Of a stretch of 64,000 nucleotides of DNA, positions 45,614-56,713 are shown one piece after another. The notes beneath the pieces are model-generated. The model did not search any database, was not told where the DNA came from, and was given only the letters and a program-made list of their open reading frames with translations. The stretch covers positions 240,050 through 304,049 of the forward strand of contig JAHLKC010000034.1 of the NCBI GenBank assembly GCA_025449115.1, read 5' to 3'. The stretch comes from Chytridium lagenaria. Its lineage: Eukaryota; Chytridiomycota; Chytridiomycetes; Chytridiales; Chytridiaceae. The position numbers were made by a program, and so were the translations under genes. Numbering within the stretch: the stretch's first letter is position 1; every line of letters begins with the position of its first letter.

Positions 45614-46178
45614 TTATAAGCCAGTGATAGTTCTACTAATTCTTGCTACAGAGGATCGCATTGCAGGACTCGAAACCCACAAACCCGCGCAACCAGCCAT
45701 AATAACACCATTCACCGCCACGGCTGCAAAGTAGGGTTCCCGGAAAGCTCTGCAAGTAAAACGTTCAGCAACAAACAACAATAACAAAACATAACACTGA
45801 CTTTTTGTTTGTTTTATGCCTAAACTGCTCCATTGCCCACATTCCTCCAGCCCATCCTCCAAGAAGAGCCGTCAGTTGAAGTTGTTTCTCAGGCACCCTC
45901 CAACGTCCCGCGAGCGCCTGCTGCTTGTCGTACCAGAACATACCGACAGCTGCAGCGTTCATCAAGGCGAGGTAGCCGCCTACGAGGTAGACGACCGTGA
46001 TAGGGGGGATCATGTTATCGGCGGTAGAGGGTGATGGGTCGGGTTGCTGGTATTGTTGCTGTTGTTGTTGATACTGGTTGTTGTCCCGGTTTCGGGAACG
46101 ACGATTTGCTTTGGATGCAAAGGTGCGGGTTCTGAGCAGAGTGGAGGTGAGAATCGGACGAAAAGTGTGAAGGTGCAT
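45614..46178 (-). CDS. DUF1294 membrane protein with probable mitochondrial presequence
   Basis: ATG at 46178. The first 35 residues (MHLHTFRPILTSTLLRTRTF ASKANRR) are basic, hydroxylated and free of acidic residues, as in mitochondrial presequences. A Gln-rich stretch follows. The rest is DUF1294: a first helix (ITVVYLVGGYLALMNAAAVG), then MFWYDKQQALAGRWRVPEKQ, LTALLGGWAGGMWAMEQFRH and KTNKK, then after an intron of about 58 nt AFREPYF and a last helix. The W-R-[IV]-P-E and R-H-K-T motifs are diagnostic. DUF1294 is common in bacteria; its function is not known. A Gln-rich leader and an organelle signal on a bacterial-type family could reflect an endosymbiotic or transferred origin; that is inference. 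The frame is intact. Confidence 0.8.
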
Positions 46179-46552
46179 GGTTTGGTGGAAAAGGGAAAAT
46201 ATGGTTTTAGGAAAGTCTAACACAAAAATCTATGCAATCTGAACATTATTTACAAAAGAAGGAATAATGGTTCATCGAAATCAGGCCGACGGATGATCAT
46301 TTTAACACACGCTCATATGGTAACTTTAATGCAATATAGTTTTAAAAAACCCTCCTTGGCTATGTAAGTGGAGGAAACAGAAGTGCAAAAAGCCATGAGC
46401 TTTTGTGAGCAGGACAAAAAAAAAAAGAGGTAAGCAAGAGTAAATAACGAGGTTATGAGAGTGATTGCCGACGCATCCAAGGACGGCTAGCCAAAAATTA
46501 CAGCTAAGAGTAAAGAGTGGAAGAGAGTGTAGAAATGACATGCGAATGTACT
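46179..46552. other. Intergenic region
   Basis: Upstream flank of the DUF1294 gene and downstream flank of the methyltransferase gene. Nothing coding seen. Confidence 0.45.
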
Positions 46553-48374
46553 TCACATGGGCTTGTATCCGTATAGAAGAGGCTGACTAAATGTGTTGTC
46601 TGGGGCTCGGCCGACGTGCACAAAACCGACTTCTTGCATTAAGCCAAGGACTTCGGTGCAGCTCCATGCGCGACAACGAATTCTCATTATTTTAGCGTTG
46701 GCGGAGGAGGAGACGCCGTCGTCCTCTAAAAAGTAGAGTGAGAGGTCATAAAGGCTCACTTGAAGGTCAACCTATTTAAAACATTATTGTAAGCAATTGC
46801 AGCAACGACAAAGTAGAGGGGAAAAAAAAAAACAAGCACTGAAAGCACTATATAAAGCAAAGTTAAGTACCATAGGAATGGACACGGTCGTATGCTCTGT
46901 CTCCATCATTGGGACGAGCCAACCCTGATATTGTCGCTAGAGCCCCTTGTGAGGCAGAGAGCGGAGACGTTATCGACGGCTGCCGAGATCTCATTCTCAA
47001 AGATCCCCTTTCAGCCAAGGGCGAAAGTCCGTTCGGCGCCAACCACACCTCATCGCGAACTTCAGGCGGTCTCAAACCCATAGGATCATCATCCTGAGGC
47101 AACCAATCGTCGGCGAGATCTTCATCCATGTCATCATCGTCTCCCCCTCCAGCATTCTTGCTCCCATCCGTCTCGGTGTCATCATACTCGTCCCTTTTTG
47201 ACAGAGAGCCGTCTGCCGGAACGTCCCCGTCAATGTGGTGACTATGACCGCCTCCAAGTAGCCCAACCACACTATCAGATTTCATAAAGTGCCAGCCCCC
47301 TACGTTTCCTGAGCTCGTCGATGAGGCTGTCATAGGTCGAGACTTTCTCTGAGGTCGAACCCAGTCCCACACTTGCCATACAATATACCGGTTCCCTGGT
47401 TGACCGTCTCCCGTTGTCTTCGATGACGGCCGAATCCCACATGCCCGCATATTTGTCGAATGACCACCCTTTTCATCACCCTTTGGAGCGGCAGCTCTGT
47501 CCGTGAACGAAAACAGAGCTAGACCACCAGGTCTTAAGCAATCGAAAAGACTCGTTAACGCCAAAACCATATCCCTTCGTGTGAGAAGATGAGGCAATGA
47601 ATCCCCCAAAGACATGACGACATCGAACCCTATTTCCTTTGCCTCCCCCTCAATCTCTTCAACAACCTCAGTTTTCCGTCTCGCATTCTTAAACATCCCC
47701 GGCCTCACATCCCGCATATCCGACACAATCAACTCTATGTTCAACCCCTTCTTCTGTCCTTCCTTTCGACATCGATTGACCGCTGCCTCGCAGACGTCAG
47801 ACCCGGACATGCGGCAGCCGAGAGATGCGAGTCCAATCGTTTGAGTGCCGATTCCGCATGAGGCGTCAAGAATTGATAGAGAGGAGAAGGAGAGGGAGGG
47901 GGTTGGTGATGTGACGGATGGAGCGAGGATAGAGGATGGGACGGTGGCGCATGTAGGGTTATCAGTCAATAAGTTGATGATGAGAGCATGCAAAGAGCGA
48001 GCCTGCCGTTTCATTGTTCCCTTCCAGTCGGGATAAATGAGGTCTTTGCAATTCAATAGTATCAGTTCTCAAGCTGCTCTAAAACGTAAAGAAATGGGAG
48101 CGGGGTTTACCGTATACGTCCACAACGGATGCATAGGCCTCGGCGACGGATTTTGGAGCCTCCTTATCATTCTGAGGTTGGGGTAGAGATTGAGTTTGCT
48201 CTTGTTGACTTTTTGGAAAGTCTCTCCATACAGGTCCGCCAGTGGATCCCTGCCAAAAGCTCCCACTGCTACTAGTTGTTCTTCCAAGGTTATCCTGAAA
48301 CGAGCGCCTGAGTGACGTGATAGAGGGAATGTTGAAGGAGGAATGCTGTCATGGATATTGAGAGGTGGCGGCAT
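46553..48374 (-). CDS. SAM-dependent methyltransferase, glycine/sarcosine N-methyltransferase type
   Basis: The catalytic core is plain: DLIYPDWKGTMKRQARSLHA, then the SAM-binding loop ILDASCGIGTQTIGLASLGC, SGSDVCEAAVNRC, VSDMRDV, VVMSLGDSLPHLLTRRDMVL and CLRPGGLALFSF. IYPDW-x-x-x-x-x-RQ and CGIGTQ are typical of glycine/sarcosine N-methyltransferases, which make sarcosine or betaine from glycine. The last exon (46553-46785) supplies the C-terminal strands (VSLYDLSLYFLEDDG, SQPLLYGYKP). Between the two lies an insertion of about 150 residues, rich in Asp, Ser and Pro, not found in the usual enzyme of about 290 residues. Exon 1 starts at 48374; introns near 48068-48108 and 46770-46866. Frame changes are likely in exon 1 (near 48200) and at the last junction. 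Substrate is inferred from the family. Confidence 0.78.
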
Positions 48375-48704
48375 TTCGTGGTGGAGGAATAGTCAATGAC
48401 GGCCTAAAGGCTGTGCTGGTGGTAGAGTTTGAAATCAAAACTTTTTTTTTCGATCCTTTGAAATAACATCTTTCGACGACAATATCCTGTCGCGAGGTCA
48501 GTTCTTTTGAAGTCAAAAGCCGAGGTGAGGTACAGTAGGGCTTTTCAGAAGAGTTTGACGATAGAAAGGAATGAGGAAGTTCACTTTGGCAACGACTGTA
48601 ATATCACAACAAAAGACGACCTATGAGCACGAAGAGGCAGAGTGCCTGCGGCGTTACGTCTAGACAACTTTCTCAAAATTATTGTCTTGTAACGGAACCA
48701 TACC
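48375..48704. other. Divergent promoter region
   Basis: Between the methyltransferase (-) and the SEL1-repeat gene (+). Contains a T9 tract near 48444. No defined element. Confidence 0.35.
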
Positions 48705-50853
48705 ATGAGCAACGAAGATGACGGGCTCCACATGCCGGAGGCAACAGGAGGAGTCCTCCTATCAAATGGACCAGGATCATCCATCGCCATTAACGCCATG
48801 TCCTTCTTCGAGACCAGCAAATTCATCGCCAACACCGTCGCAGATCTCATCCCAACAGGACTGGGCGACAACAGCGACGTTGAAGCCGAAGGCGAGGAGC
48901 TACTACAAGACGACAACATCATACCATCCATCACAGAGAACGGCTCCAAATCAAACTTCTCTACATTAGCTGATGTGAGACCGGATCCGAGAGACGCTGA
49001 AGCTAATGCTCAAGCCGTTGCTCTCACCATCATTTCAAGAGCAGAGTTCTTGGATGCGGGGTTGGCGGGGTATGGCATCACTGGGGAACATACTAGAGGG
49101 GTTGACCCATTTTTTCGGTGGTCCCTGGCGTCGACGGATTCGGGGGCATCAAAAAAATCAAAGTCCTCCGCCTTCTCCATCTTCGGCTTCAATCCACCTC
49201 CGCAAGGTCTCAAAATCACCGGTAATCCACGGAAAGATTATGGTAAGCCCATACACATTTGTACTTAGTTTGGACGATACTAATACATCATTAAAGAGGC
49301 CGCAATGTCAAGCATTCTTTGGGGCTTTTACGCATCCGCCTACGAAACCCTCATCCACCTCGCCTCCATTGGTTTCATTCCCGCCAAAGAATACCTTCAC
49401 CCCACAACCTCTACCCTCCGCAACCCCACAGAAGCCTCATTCCTCGCCAATCTCCTCCTCGACCGTGGTGAAGAAGAAGTTGGTATGTTATGGCTAAAGA
49501 TGGGCGCAGAAGGGGGGAGTGGATCCGCGACTCTTCAATACGGTAAACGTCTGGCACCGAGTGATCCAGGGGAAGCTATGGTGTGGCTTCATCGTTCCTG
49601 GGAGATGACGGGGGACGCTGAAGCGGCGTTCTTGATTGGGTGTGTTTTTTCCAATGGCGGTGTACCGAAACGCACGCGGAGGGCGTCGAAGATTGATGAT
49701 GCTGATGAGGATGAGGATGAAGAGGAGGAGGAGGAGATTAATGAAGGGAGAGATATCGTTCCTTGGGGTGTCATTGACCCTTCGCTGGCTTCTGGAAAGA
49801 CTGTCCTTCGAGACCCTCACCTTGCAACGGAATGGTGGCATCGCGGTGTTGAAAAGGTGCATCATCGGTGTATGGCTGCGTACGCTGAATCAAAACTTGC
49901 TGGACTGGACGGTTTACCCCCGAATCCCGAAAGAAGCGTTCTTGTCCTTACACAAGCTGCGAGCAAAGTCCCTCGCGCCGCCTTTATCCTAGGTCATTGC
50001 TATCGTCACGGACTTGGGTGTAAACGAAACGACGACGCGGCTGCCACATGGCTTCGAAAAGCGGCTGCACAAGGGTTTGGGGATGAACATATGCACGCGT
50101 CATCGTCGTATGAGGATATGGAGGCGGTGGAGCGCGGCCATTCAGGGTGTTCGGTTTCTTCGACGTGCTGCCGACGCTGGTGTCCCTCGTGCCATGTATG
50201 TGCTTGGAATGTGTCTGCAGAGAGGGTTTGGGACGCCGCGTGATCCAGAGGAAGCGAGGGTTTGGTTGGGAGGGCGGAGGAGGTGGGTATGTGCCGAGTG
50301 TGGCGGATCCTAAGGTGGAGAGGGTGGAGGTTTTCGAGGCGGAGTTGGAGGGACCGGTGAGAGTTGGGATGGGGACTACGGCGAAGGCGGAGTTGTTGAA
50401 GGCGGTCGCGGCCGAAGCGCTTGCTGCGACGGGGGGATCGGCGCTAGGGGTGAGTGTGGCGCCGCTTGTTGAGGTGAGGAAGGAGGAGAAGGGGGTAGAG
50501 GCAGCCGCTGTTGAAGATGGGTCTTCGCTTATGGACATGGAGCGGGAGGGGGTTGAGCCTGTTGCTGAGACTTTGCCCGACCCTTTGGTTGACGTTCAAC
50601 AAGAAAACTCGTTGATACCGTCGGTGTCGGCAAATAAGGAATCTGCGACGCCCTCAATCCCCCAATGGTGTTGAATATACTTGGTCTGGGTGATGCATCG
50701 CCTAGTACCATTGCAACGCCTCAGCTACCTCAAGCGAACCTCTACCCTTACCCATTCTTCTCTGCACCGATAGACATTGTCGAAGTCTTTGCACCCCAAA
50801 AGGAGGACGATGATGAATTATATCATTTCACGCTGGTCCCTCCCGCTCTGTAA
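48705..50853 (+). CDS. SEL1-like (TPR-type) repeat protein
   Basis: ATG at 48705 opens an acidic N-terminus; an intron at 49242-49296 joins DY to EAAMSSILWGFYASAYE. SEL1 repeats follow: EEVGMLWLKMGAEGGSGSAT, GEAMVWLHRSWEMTGDAEAA, ATEWWHRGVEKVHH, AAFILGHCYRHGLGCKRNDD with AATWLRKAAAQG, and RFLRRAADAGVPRAMYVLG with GFGTPRDPEEARVWL. A poly-Glu insert (about 49700-49740) separates two of them. After the repeats a long Ala/Glu/Val-rich tail ends TLVPPAL at 50853. SEL1 proteins act as adaptors, for example in ER-associated degradation (Hrd3) and in chitin synthase regulation (Skt5/Chs4); I cannot choose between these. Shifts are needed near 50135, 50270 and 50660. Confidence 0.75.
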
Positions 50854-51224
50854 CTCCTTTTATGCTTTCTGATTTTTGTTTTGTGAGAGAGCTTTATCCA
50901 CACACCTTTTTTTTCTTTCGCCATTTAGCGATATTCTCAGTTTTTTTTTTTTTAGAAAAATAGATAATTTGATGATTATTAGCACATATAACATCCTAAC
51001 TACATATATATCCACACTACCCACGAATTACAGGCCCCATAAGATAAATTACTCATCGAACTATTAGAGTAAATAAACCACAATTGCACTTCTTCTCCAT
51101 ATTAACCCTGACCCCATGTCTTCACCCCCACATCCCCTCCACAACTCATCATTTTCAACAATAAACAAAAGCACACCACGTTAACCCTCACCCCGCTTTC
51201 ATTCTTTCACAACTCCCTCACAAC
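50854..51224. other. AT-rich convergent intergenic region
   Basis: 3' flanks of two convergent genes, with T tracts (50906-50915, 50940-50953). No coding signal. Confidence 0.5.
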
Positions 51225-52835
51225 TCACCCTCCCAATCCCCACTTTACGCCCTCAACGCCCCCCTCATCCGTCACCGCCATCCTCAAATTCCCAAAATTC
51301 CCACCCACCGCCCGCGTCGCCCTCGTGATCTGTGTGAACCACGACGCCGTGAACCGGGTCAACAGGACAAGCGGTTTTTGGTTTGTGGCAGAGAACCGGG
51401 AGTAGAAATTTGTTGAAGGGTTGGTGGGGGTGCCTTGGAGGAGGACGGGGAGGGATGAGGAAGGAGGGAGGGAAAGACCGGTCCAGTCGACGTGCTGGTG
51501 AAAAAATATCGAATGTTAAGACTGCAATAGAGATGAAGGGGGAAATATGATTACCTCATCGCCAGGGTAGAACGGTCTGTACAAAAAATAAGAACACCAA
51601 AAGTATTAGACCTTATCTAAACACTCTAGGCTCATCAAGCAAAACAAAAAAATAAAAAACAAAAAAAAAAACACCTCACCCATACGCATCATCATATTGA
51701 TCCACAAACCCGTTTCCGTTCGTATCCATCAATCCGATGCTTTCATCGTCATATGGAACGGTACGATCAGATGGATACCCTAATCCGCTTTTAGGCGTCC
51801 ATACCATTGCTGGGGGAAAAAAAGATTAGTTTAGAGGTATGGGAGGGGGGCACCTTACCGGTCATGTTGGTATGTTGACGAACTAGAGAGGTGAGGGTAC
51901 GGAAGCTTGTGATGTAGGGGTTTGGTTTCATGCCATAGATAAGGTTTGAAGCATCTACAATATAAAAATAATATGTATTGTCGTTAACACCATTCCATAA
52001 AAAACAACTTGAAAGTGGATAAAAAGGGGGTTTTCTTACCATTCATCTCTGGTCCGTAATTCAAAAAGACGGCAACACCATATTCTTCATTGATCTGCTT
52101 CGAAAGTTTCGCCACCTGTCCCAACACTTCCACACCAATCAACTCCATGGGCGACCCCGGAACAACCTTCAAATGCATCATCGACCCTGCTCGTCGTGTT
52201 TCCCGGGCTTTCCAAATCACAGTATCAGCGTCAAACCCTTCTGCGTAAACATCTACCAACAAGGGGGTATCATCAGCATTTATATGGAACAGAGGTGGGC
52301 GGCACTCACCCAACGTCACCGTCACAACCGCTGGGACGTTTCGGAATGCGACTCACTAAAGTTGTGGGCGTGTCAACAGCCCAATCCATGTCAACGCCCC
52401 ACCATACTCCACCTGGTCCAGGATTCAACCGTCCCGTCAATGCTGGCGCAGGTGTCGACGACCCGGCAACGGACGTAAGTGCATCAAGGGTGATATCACG
52501 GACACACGATGTGACAGTGACGTTGGTGAAGGTGGTATTGACGGTTGGTGCGGGGAGTTGAGGGATGGTGAGTTTGGGAAGACGAGAAAGCGCCATGGAA
52601 CGGAGTTGAAAGACAAGAGCGATTCTAATGAATGGTGGTGAGATCATTATCGCCCATCACTGAACTTACTCGTAGGATAACATGCCGATCGCTAGTGAGA
52701 ATGCGAGGGAGACTTTTAACCAGAAGAGCGCAAAGCAGAGGTGTGCCGTCTTGGTGTCTTTCTTAAGTCAGAGGGGGTTGCGTCGGGACGCCTTGCTGGG
52801 GCGGGCGCCGCAAGGCCTTCTGAAGGTATCGACAT
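51225..52835 (-). CDS. Membrane-anchored GH26-like (beta-mannanase fold) protein
   Basis: ATG at 52835 opens a basic cytoplasmic tail, then one helix (CFALFWLKVSLAFSLAIGML): a type II anchor. After several exons the catalytic-domain signatures appear: VWWGVDMDW, then EEYGVAVFLNYGPEMN, whose E-M-N holds the position of the GH26 acid/base, then NPYITSFRTLTSLVRQHTNM, then YGPFYPGDEHVDWTGLSL (GH26 Y-P-G-D-x-x-V-D-W). Between them sits DTNGNGFVDQYDD, a perfect EF-hand/dockerin-type calcium loop. In the last exon the segment that should carry the nucleophile (K-P-x-x-x-x-E) reads QKPLVLLTRFTASWFTQ, without a Glu. So it may be an inactive lectin-like relative, or misread. Introns are short (for example 51660-51705, 51590-51580 region). 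Stop at 51225. A wall-facing protein at the cell surface or Golgi is inferred. Confidence 0.65.
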
Positions 52836-53328
52836 GACTTGATGGTTGTTGGGGTTTGTGTAGATGGTTTGTTTTGAAGAATGATGCGGTTGTTTTATGG
52901 GCGGACATGAGGCAAGACACTGACAGCCTTTTTTTTGTTTAACTTGGAGTTTGTTTTGTTGTGTCTGTTGTGTTTGTTGGGGAAGCGGAGTTGGAAAATA
53001 ATGTTATTCATTTAATGTATCTTTTGTCTCAGGAATCAGGGCTAGCAGTGTCTGAGTTGAACTCACTTCGATAGATCTTTCTTTACATTGAATCTAACAA
53101 GCCCAGCGTCATCTCTCAGGATTCTTGGGCCGGGCGCCAAGCAAGAGATGTGGGCGTCAACAAATTTCTGGCTAAATTATAGAGAGATCATGAAAACAGT
53201 AAAAACTCGTAATATGGTCTACATCATTAAAGATAAAATGCAACGATTTTCAAAGTGCAATAATGGGATCATATTCAAAGAAAGCGTGCTAAACAACGCA
53301 TAAAACAATTAAAATAAACAACGAGAAT
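52836..53328. other. Intergenic region
   Basis: Upstream flank of the GH26-like gene and downstream flank of the peroxiredoxin gene; T- and TTG-rich at 52940-52985. A 71-codon + frame at 53088 has no motif. Confidence 0.4.
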
Positions 53329-54123
53329 TTACAAGTGCGCCATGACAGCCTCCACAGAGCTGTGCTCAAAACCCTTAAGGTCAACACCAACATAAGTAAC
53401 CTTGAAGTCATCCACAACAAGCGCGAAACGCTTCGACACAAGCTTTCCAAGGGCATGGGCACTACCAATAATTAAAAAAAACGTTTGAATTAGGGGACTG
53501 CTTACATTGAGAAAGATCTTGTGTCATCCCGAGAGCGCTGAGGAGCTCGCCGTTGCTGTCAGATAACATCATGACCTTGCCATCAGCACCTTGGTTCTTG
53601 CCCCAAGCGTCCTGGACGAAAACTAACGGATGGTGAGCGATATTTCTTTAGGTGGAAGGGATGCACGGTATTAAAAAAAAAAAAGGCTTACTGTCATAGG
53701 CGTTGACACAGTACACGGCATCGATACCCTTGGATTTAAGGTCGTCGATTTGGGAGATGAAACCGGGGAGTTGCTGCATGGAGCATGTGGGGGAGAAGGG
53801 GATGGGATGCCGAGGAGGACGACCTGCATTATAGATGGTTAAGTAAATGGATGCAAGGTGTAAAATGATGAAAAGTACCTTCTTGCCCTTAAAGAGCTCG
53901 GTCGTGTCGGTCTTTTTTGGAAGAGCACAAGCGCTCTATGAAGAAGAGCAAAAGGTTAGGATATCGTTAATATAATGCATGTGAAGAGAAACGTTGATGA
54001 GGATCCGCGAGGCGAGTAAGCTTGAAGAGGATAAGTAAATACCTTGTCCTTGGTGTTTCCAGAGGTGTAGAGCGTGATGCCCTCGGGGATAAGGTCACCG
54101 ACTTGAACTGCGTTGGACATCAT
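53329..54123 (-). CDS. Peroxiredoxin, Prx5/Pmp20 (atypical 2-Cys) type
   Basis: Five exons: 54043-54123, 53879-53935, 53692-53823, 53506-53622 and about 53329-53468. The protein reads VQVGDLIPEGITLYTSGN, TTELFKGKKVVLLGIPSPF, SPTCSMQQLPGFISQIDDLK, AVYCVN, FVQDAWGKNQGADGKVMMLS, ALGKLVSKRFALVVDDFKV and ends in VMAHL. P-F-S-P-T-C is the peroxidatic active site. The enzyme reduces H2O2 and alkyl hydroperoxides with thioredoxin or glutathione. There is no clear C-terminal peroxisomal SKL; the protein ends A-H-L, which is a weak PTS1-like tripeptide. One C is missing in the run before TTCTCCC at 53791-53806, exactly at the active site, and a base is off at the last splice junction. Length about 170, normal for the family. 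Confidence 0.87.
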
Positions 54124-54993
54124 TTTTGAAGAAGGGTGGATGAGGGTGTGAAGTGGTAAGGTAAGTGTTGAGGTGCTGGAGAAAGTGCTTTGCAATCCGT
54201 CCCTTCCATTTTATATCACGGAAGAGATCGGGGTCAATTATCTGAATGACATAGCGCGATGGCTACACAAACCAAATTATGGTGATAATGGTAATACAAA
54301 GGAGATCCCTTTTTCCGATAAACAAATAAATAAAAAATTCAAATATTCAAAGTTCTTTCTTTATTTAGGGTTAATTATTCCGAGCTGGAACAGATAAAAT
54401 AACTCCGGCGTAAATTTAAAAAACTTTAAGTTATTATTTATTTAAATCCATGGACTTCTATTTATTTTAAATCCATGTATACTATTTACATGTATACTAT
54501 TAACATCCATGTAAATATACTATTTACATCCATGTACATTCCTAGTGGAATTTTTTTTCTTTTAGTATTATTTATTAGTAACGGCATTTTATATTCGTAC
54601 ATTCGTCTAATATTTTGCTACGGTGTTTTTTGTAGTTTTTTTTTACAAAATAAATACATATCAATTAGCGGTATGTAGTAGTATTCTCTAAAAACATGCA
54701 CATTGATAACAGGTGCTAAAAACTTTATAAATTCAACATGGGGGCTAATATAATGGTGGAAGGTAAAATACAAAAAATCCTCTTTAAAACTAGCGCACCT
54801 TCAAATAACAAGAAAAAAACTCTACGTTCTATGTAATAACAAAATAAACGAAAATTCACAACCTTTTTTAGGCTTTCAAGCCGTTAAAGAAAATTCATGA
54901 GAGGTTCTACTTCTTGCTCAAGAAGATAGGCGTTGCTTCAACCGTTCTACAAAAAAAATGAATTTACTCCTCATCAAATTACACTGTGTCAGC
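54124..54993. other. AT-rich region with short direct repeats
   Basis: About 870 bp upstream of the peroxiredoxin gene. At 54440-54540 the element tccatgta-tac-tatttac recurs four to five times (atccatgtatactatttacatgtatactattaacatccatgtaaatatactatttacatcc). No coding signal; composition is over 70% AT by eye. Confidence 0.5.
54448..54541. repeat. Imperfect short tandem repeats (atccatgta / tactattta)
   Basis: Units of about 17-20 bp, each holding catgta followed by tactattta or tactatta, occur four to five times with variable spacing. AT-rich and partly palindromic (catg). Confidence 0.65.
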
Positions 54994-56599
54994 TTACTGT
55001 CTATCTCCCTCCGAATACATTGGTAAGGCCTCACTCCTCGTTCTCTCAATAGCTCCCGCCGTTTCCTTAAACGCACCGCCGTTTATCGTTTTCACGTTCC
55101 CTGAAGAAACAGGTTGCTTCAAAGCCAGTAAAACCGGTTGACTAGTTTCATACGTGGCATTTGCAGGGATCGGTTGTTTGATATCGAGCATGTAGACGGA
55201 GACGGGTGTACCAGAGGATGCTTGAAGCGGGTACTTGGCATCTGCCGCGAACACTGTGTCAGATGGCGTGACGGTCGATACGGCTTCCCCACTTTGTCCT
55301 GTGGGTGGGTTGGGATTCATCGCGTTCATTTTTTTCATGCGTCTTCTGTAGACGAAGAAGAGACAGGCGGAAACAGCTGTAATGGCGGCGACCACGGATA
55401 CGCTTGTGATGGTGATGGCTGAATTGGATAAAACAGGGGAAGGAGACGAAGAAGATTGAGTGGAGATAGGGGTGAGTGTGGTTGTGGGAGTTGCGATGGG
55501 GACGGCGACGATGATGCCTGGGATGGTGTTGATGAGGACGGTGCCGTTGTCCAGGGTTGTTGTGAGAGTTGTAGGAAGGAAGGTGAGAAAGAGTTTACAG
55601 AGGTTGCAGAAGGGGAGTCTGGATTTGGGGAGACAGAATTGGTGATGGGGTTGTTTGAAGGAGGAGAGGAGGGGTTGTTTGAGGGAGGAGAGGAGGGGTT
55701 GTTTGGAGGAGAGGGAGGATTGTTTGGAGGGTCTGATGGAGGGTTTGAAGGGGGGCGTGGACTTGGAGAGGGTGAGGAGCGGGACTTGGCGAAGGTGGTC
55801 GGGGCGGTGGGGCTGGGGATGGCCTTGCGACGCACTAAAAATCAAAGAGCAAACAAAGATTAAAAAGGAATCGTTGGTTTAGTTAAATTAAGCGCTAAAG
55901 CCTAATACCCTTTAAAAAAACCACTACAATAGAGAGGAGGGGAAAATGAAAAGCCTGAGGCTACCGGGGAGATAAATAGGTTTAGGGCAGCGCGTTAAAA
56001 ACGACCTCAAATCGGAGGTAATAAGTAAGGTATATGCCCCAACATCAAAAATCCAGATATACCAATATGTAATAAATCAAAAGACAGGTCTGCCGTCAAC
56101 AAACTTTACAGCAGATAGCAATAGAAAAGAAAGAAGAAGGACCGCAAGCAGAATTCATAGCAGTAGAACCAGCGTAACAGAAATCTTAAGACTCAAAGAC
56201 TTACCCTATCCACCCCGAAATCCATCACAAACCCACTCACACAAAACACAAGCATTATTAACCCAATCCATATTCTCTCTACACATGCACCGTCTCGTTC
56301 CAGGGCTAATAATTCCCCATCTAGAACAACACTACACTTAATTAGCATATAGTTACAGCGAAAGACGTCAAGATGCTCACCGCTGTGTTGTCGACAAGAT
56401 ACAAACCGGTGCCGCAGAAACATTGGCCTGTTGCACTATTGTAGCTAACATCGGTGATGGGAGGGAGGTACATGGGAATGGATTCTGAGGACCTCCTGGA
56501 CGGATGCTCATGACGGTGATGGAGCGTGAGAAATGGAGGAGGGATGGATGGAGAGAAAGGGCTGAGTGGAGAAAGACACGAAGAATGAGCACAAGACAT
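54994..56599 (-). CDS. Pro/Ser/Asn-rich membrane protein, unknown
   Basis: Not recognised. A probable first exon at 56599 (MSCAHSSCLSPLSPFSPSIP) encodes a Ser/Pro-rich head and a Cys-containing motif (ATGQCFCGTGLYLVDN). An intron of about 45 nt leads to VERIWIGLIMLVFCVSGFVM, a helix. A longer intron (about 55838-56210) joins a Pro/Ser/Asn-rich region with repeated SPPSNNPSSPP units (55640-55760) and, after a frame change near 55560, a Ser/Thr-rich stem, a single helix (ITSVSVVAAITAVSACLFF) followed by VYRRRMKKMN, and a cytoplasmic tail ending EGDRQ at 54994. A Ser/Thr stem plus one helix and a basic stop-transfer resembles fungal wall-stress sensors (Wsc/Mid2 layout) but no WSC domain is seen. 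The two exon groups could be separate genes. Confidence 0.45.
55630..55765 (-). repeat. Coding direct repeats (SPPSNNP type)
   Basis: Four imperfect units of about 24-27 bp on the + strand read ggaggagaggaggggttgtttg. They encode the Pro/Ser/Asn-rich stalk of the membrane protein. Confidence 0.8.
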
Positions 56600-56713
56600 T
56601 TTAAGAAAGGACCTAAAGGTAAAGAACTTGGCCTTTTGTCATAACTGTAACACAAGGGGACCTGGCTTGAAGGCCCTGAAAATTCTTTACGTGTGAAAAG
56701 TGTTTTTAATCAA

